The notes under the pieces: model-generated | What the model saw: only the letters and a program-made list of their open reading frames with translations | What the model was told of the DNA's origin: nothing | Databases searched by the model: none | NCBI GenBank assembly: GCA_041394885.1 | Contig: JAWKHI010000003.1 | Coordinates: 276,970-340,969, forward strand | Origin: DSOI01 sp041394885 | Lineage (GTDB): Bacteria > Acidobacteriota > Terriglobia > Bryobacterales > Bryobacteraceae | DNA length: 64,000 bases | Direction: 5' to 3' | In this document: piece by piece, positions 61,892 through 64,000 of the stretch | How positions within the stretch are numbered: the stretch's first letter is position 1 | Layout: each line of letters starts with the position of its first letter | Program-made: the position numbers and the translations under genes

Positions 61892-64000
61892 TTATCGCGC
61901 CGGGGTCTCGAGCGGCCAATTCACCTTCACCCGAATCGGCGAGCCGCGCTGCCCGTCAGCCACCTCGCAAATCACGAAACGTTGGCCGTCCGCGCTCACG
62001 GCGATTGCCGTCCCCGCGTTGGACAGCCGTGTGAACCGGAACAGCTCCTTCGCTTCCGTCACCACCAGCGACCCGGCGCGGATCTCGACCCCGGCAGCCA
62101 TCACCGTCCCGCCGCCACCGTCGTAGAAAATCTCTTTGCCATCACCGCGCCATCGGGGCTCGATTCCGCCGCCGGTGGATATCTGCCATTTGCCTCCTCC
62201 GGCCGGGAAAGTCTGGACATAAATCTCCTGCTGCCCTGTCTCCACCGACTCATAGGCCACCAATTTCCCATCCGGGGAGAACTGCGGCGACGTCAGGTTT
62301 TTCTGGTCCAGGTACGGCGCTGCCTTGTTTCCGTTCTTCAGATCCAGCGTCCACAACTGATTCGTGGCCGTGTCTCCGTTCTCGAACATCAGGTACTGAC
62401 CATCCGGGGAGGCGGTCACGTGATGCGATGGAAACTCGGCCACCAGCTTCTCGCCACCTGCTCCGTTGGAAGGGATTTCATAAATGGCTGGTCCGGTTTC
62501 CGGACGGTTTGAGAAAAAGTAGACCCTCCGCCCATCCGCCGACCAGGATGCCGGAGCTTCGTTCGCGGAATGGAATGTCAGCCGCGAGGCCGTTCCCCGC
62601 GTCAGGTCGAAGGTCCAAAGGTCCCGATTCCCGGAAAGCTGCTCCAAAAGTATCGTTTCTCCATCGGGCGATATTTCCAGGTGGGCTCCCAGCGGCGGCG
62701 CAGCTTTTTCCAGCGTCCGTAGCCTCTTTCCCGTTCTGTCGTACACGGATACCTGCTGCCTGATCTCGCCCGCGCCGTTGATGGTCGCGATGACCCGGCC
62801 ATCCAGAGATGCGGAAGCCCCGAGGCCGGAAGATAGGGCGGGGCCAGCGCCGGCGCTGATCACCGCCGGATCGCCCTGCATCCCGGATTCGGAGTCGAAC
62901 GGGAACGCATACACACCCCCGTTGTGGGGCAGGAGGAGAGTTTGCGGCTCCACGAAGTCAAATTCCCTCGCGAAACGGTGGACGCGCCTTGGCTTGCCAT
63001 TTCCGTCCAGACGGGCCATGTAGATTCCCGACTGGGAGGCATCCTTGCGTATCGACGCATACAAAATGTGCTTCCCGTCCGGCAGCGGCTCGGGGTATCG
63101 CTGCTCAACCTCGCCTCCCTCCTCGTCCAATTTCAGGGCCACAACCGGTGGGCCGCCTGTTACAGGCACTTTCTGGATGGGGTTTCCGGTGAGGTGGAAG
63201 TAGAGCCAGTTTCGCTCGCCCCAAGCGATGGAGTTCGGTGTGATCCCGGGAACGATCACCTGCCCCGTAGCCCCACCGGCTTCCAGCTTTTTGATGCCGC
63301 CGCTGGCCCGGTAGACGATCCCACTGCTGTCAGGAGACCAGGTGATGGTTGCGGTGAGGTTCGCGATGTCATCCACCATTCGAGCCTGCGTCGAGTTCAA
63401 GGGCCTCAGCCAGATTCGTCCCGGCGCGCCAGCTTGATAGGCCAGCGTCTTCCCATCCGGCGAAACCTTGACCTCCCGAACGAGTCCGCCGCCTTCCGGC
63501 ACGATGTCGAACTCCAACGGTGAGGCCAATTGCGGCGGAGAGGGTCTCGTCACGATGGCCGCCACCAGCCCCACGCCGAGCGTGGCCGCGAAAGCCCAGG
63601 GCCAGCGGCTGGTCTTCGTGGGCGGCGCGGCGGCATCAGCCGGAGGCAATTTGAGTTCGAGGACGATGTCGCGCATCGACTGCCAGCGATCTTCGGGGTC
63701 TTTTTGCAGGCACCGCTGTACGAGCCGTTCCAGCCATGCCGGGGTGAATGGCTTCAGCGCCATCGCGGCGGGGTCGGCGGAGAGGATCGCACCTACGAGG
63801 CTCGTGTAGGTCTTGCCTTCGAATGCCTTCCGCCCCGTCACCATCTCATACAGCACGGCGCCGAAGGCCCAAATGTCGGAACGGAGGCCGGCTTCTTTGC
63901 CTTCGAACTGCTCGGGGGCCATGTACTGGGGGGTGCCGAGCACCGTGCCTTCGGTGGTGAGCGCTTTGGTGAGCGTGGCTTCGGTCGGCCCGGGATTGGT
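61892..64000 (-). CDS. Ser/Thr protein kinase with PD40/TolB-like propeller (N-terminus outside window)
   Basis: The open frame runs off the right edge. Visible part: kinase activation/APE segment G-T-P-Q-Y-M-A-P-E-Q-F, S-D-I-W-A-F-G-A-V-L-Y-E-M-V-T-G-R, then one membrane helix (W-A-F-A-A-T-L-G-V-G-L-V-A-A-I-V). About 560 residues of beta-propeller follow with repeated S-P-D-G-K and W-S-P-D-S-S-G type blades, ending in F-P-A-G-G-G-K-W-Q-I-S and W-R-G-D-G-K-E-I-F-Y. This kinase-PD40 fusion is greatly expanded in Acidobacteria. The propeller probably senses extracellular ligands. The 235 bases to the cytochrome stop show no gene. Confidence 0.92.
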   Translation of the reverse strand, partial: TNPGPTEATLTKALTTEGTVLGTPQYMAPEQFEGKEAGLRSDIWAFGAVLYEMVTGRKAFEGKTYTSLVGAILSADPAAMALKPFTPAWLERLVQRCLQKDPEDRWQSMRDIVLELKLPPADAAAPPTKTSRWPWAFAATLGVGLVAAIVTRPSPPQLASPLEFDIVPEGGGLVREVKVSPDGKTLAYQAGAPGRIWLRPLNSTQARMVDDIANLTATITWSPDSSGIVYRASGGIKKLEAGGATGQVIVPGITPNSIAWGERNWLYFHLTGNPIQKVPVTGGPPVVALKLDEEGGEVEQRYPEPLPDGKHILYASIRKDASQSGIYMARLDGNGKPRRVHRFAREFDFVEPQTLLLPHNGGVYAFPFDSESGMQGDPAVISAGAGPALSSGLGASASLDGRVIATINGAGEIRQQVSVYDRTGKRLRTLEKAAPPLGAHLEISPDGETILLEQLSGNRDLWTFDLTRGTASRLTFHSANEAPASWSADGRRVYFFSNRPETGPAIYEIPSNGAGGEKLVAEFPSHHVTASPDGQYLMFENGDTATNQLWTLDLKNGNKAAPYLDQKNLTSPQFSPDGKLVAYESVETGQQEIYVQTFPAGGGKWQISTGGGIEPRWRGDGKEIFYDGGGGTVMAAGVEIRAGSLVVTEAKELFRFTRLSNAGTAIAVSADGQRFVICEVADGQRGSPIRVKVNWPLETPAR

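Noticed and set aside
1..64000. CRISPR arrays, rRNA genes and intact insertion sequences
   Set aside because: No regularly spaced direct repeats, no conserved rRNA blocks and no transposase (DDE) gene were seen on either strand.

Overview
The window looks like a chromosomal segment of an acidobacterium close to the Solibacter/Bryobacter group (inference). The lineage signs are: a Solibacter-type C-terminal domain (TIGR03437-like) fused to a cyclophilin; an ADOP-type duplicated permease; two ECF sigma factors of the TIGR02999 type next to Ser/Thr kinases; a kinase with a PD40 beta-propeller; an Oar-like TonB receptor; and a PSD1/DUF1501 pair. The DNA is GC-rich and genes are densely packed on both strands.

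Layout. 1-2.8 kb: 3' part of a secreted BACON-repeat/beta-helix protein, full of frameshifts at its left end. 2.8-7.2 kb (minus): a three-gene operon of an exported rhodanese, a PSD1 cytochrome and a DUF1501 protein. The rhodanese has UGA exactly at its catalytic-cysteine codon, a SECIS-like hairpin just behind it, and an open frame running on to the start of the next gene, so I read it as a selenoprotein. 7.3-21.3 kb: cyclophilin, monoheme protein with an Rrf2 regulator, hemD-like gene, ADOP permease, sialidase/SDR operon, STAND-like protein, trxB, a DAHP-synthase-like gene lacking the family's catalytic residues, and a broken lineage protein. 21.4-27.3 kb: a genomic island bounded by a tRNA-Pro-like sequence and a tyrosine recombinase with its HTH (Xis-like) gene. 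It carries one 4.1-kb NACHT NTPase gene with a C-terminal PD-(D/E)XK-like domain. 27.5-38.9 kb: nhaA, TonB receptor, ku plus an addB-like nuclease, and a PIN/HTH pair in convergent orientation. 39-42 kb: kinase plus ECF sigma. 42.2-55.4 kb: MFS carrier, methyltransferase, LacI regulator, acyltransferase-like membrane protein, two different IlvD dehydratases, PIG-L deacetylase, PAS sensor interrupted by an amber codon, DUF1080, DinB, SGNH hydrolase and a PEP-CTERM protein. 55.6-61.7 kb: ECF sigma, kinase-ATPase-TPR protein and di-heme cytochrome, overlapping. 61.9-64 kb: a PD40 kinase leaving the window.

Functional picture. Much of the content suits polymer degradation and extracytoplasmic chemistry (sialidase, DUF1080, SGNH hydrolase, beta-helix protein, PSD1/DUF1501) under kinase/ECF control.

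Caution on sequence quality. Many genes carry single-base frameshifts, several of which I could place in short homopolymers and most of which look like deletions (1-0.8 kb, 20.6-27 kb, hemD, the gene at 16 kb, the kinase at 57-58.6 kb, the cytochrome at 60.9 kb). I treat these as probable assembly errors unless noted. The UGA in the rhodanese is a substitution-type difference and is supported independently by the hairpin and the gene overlap.
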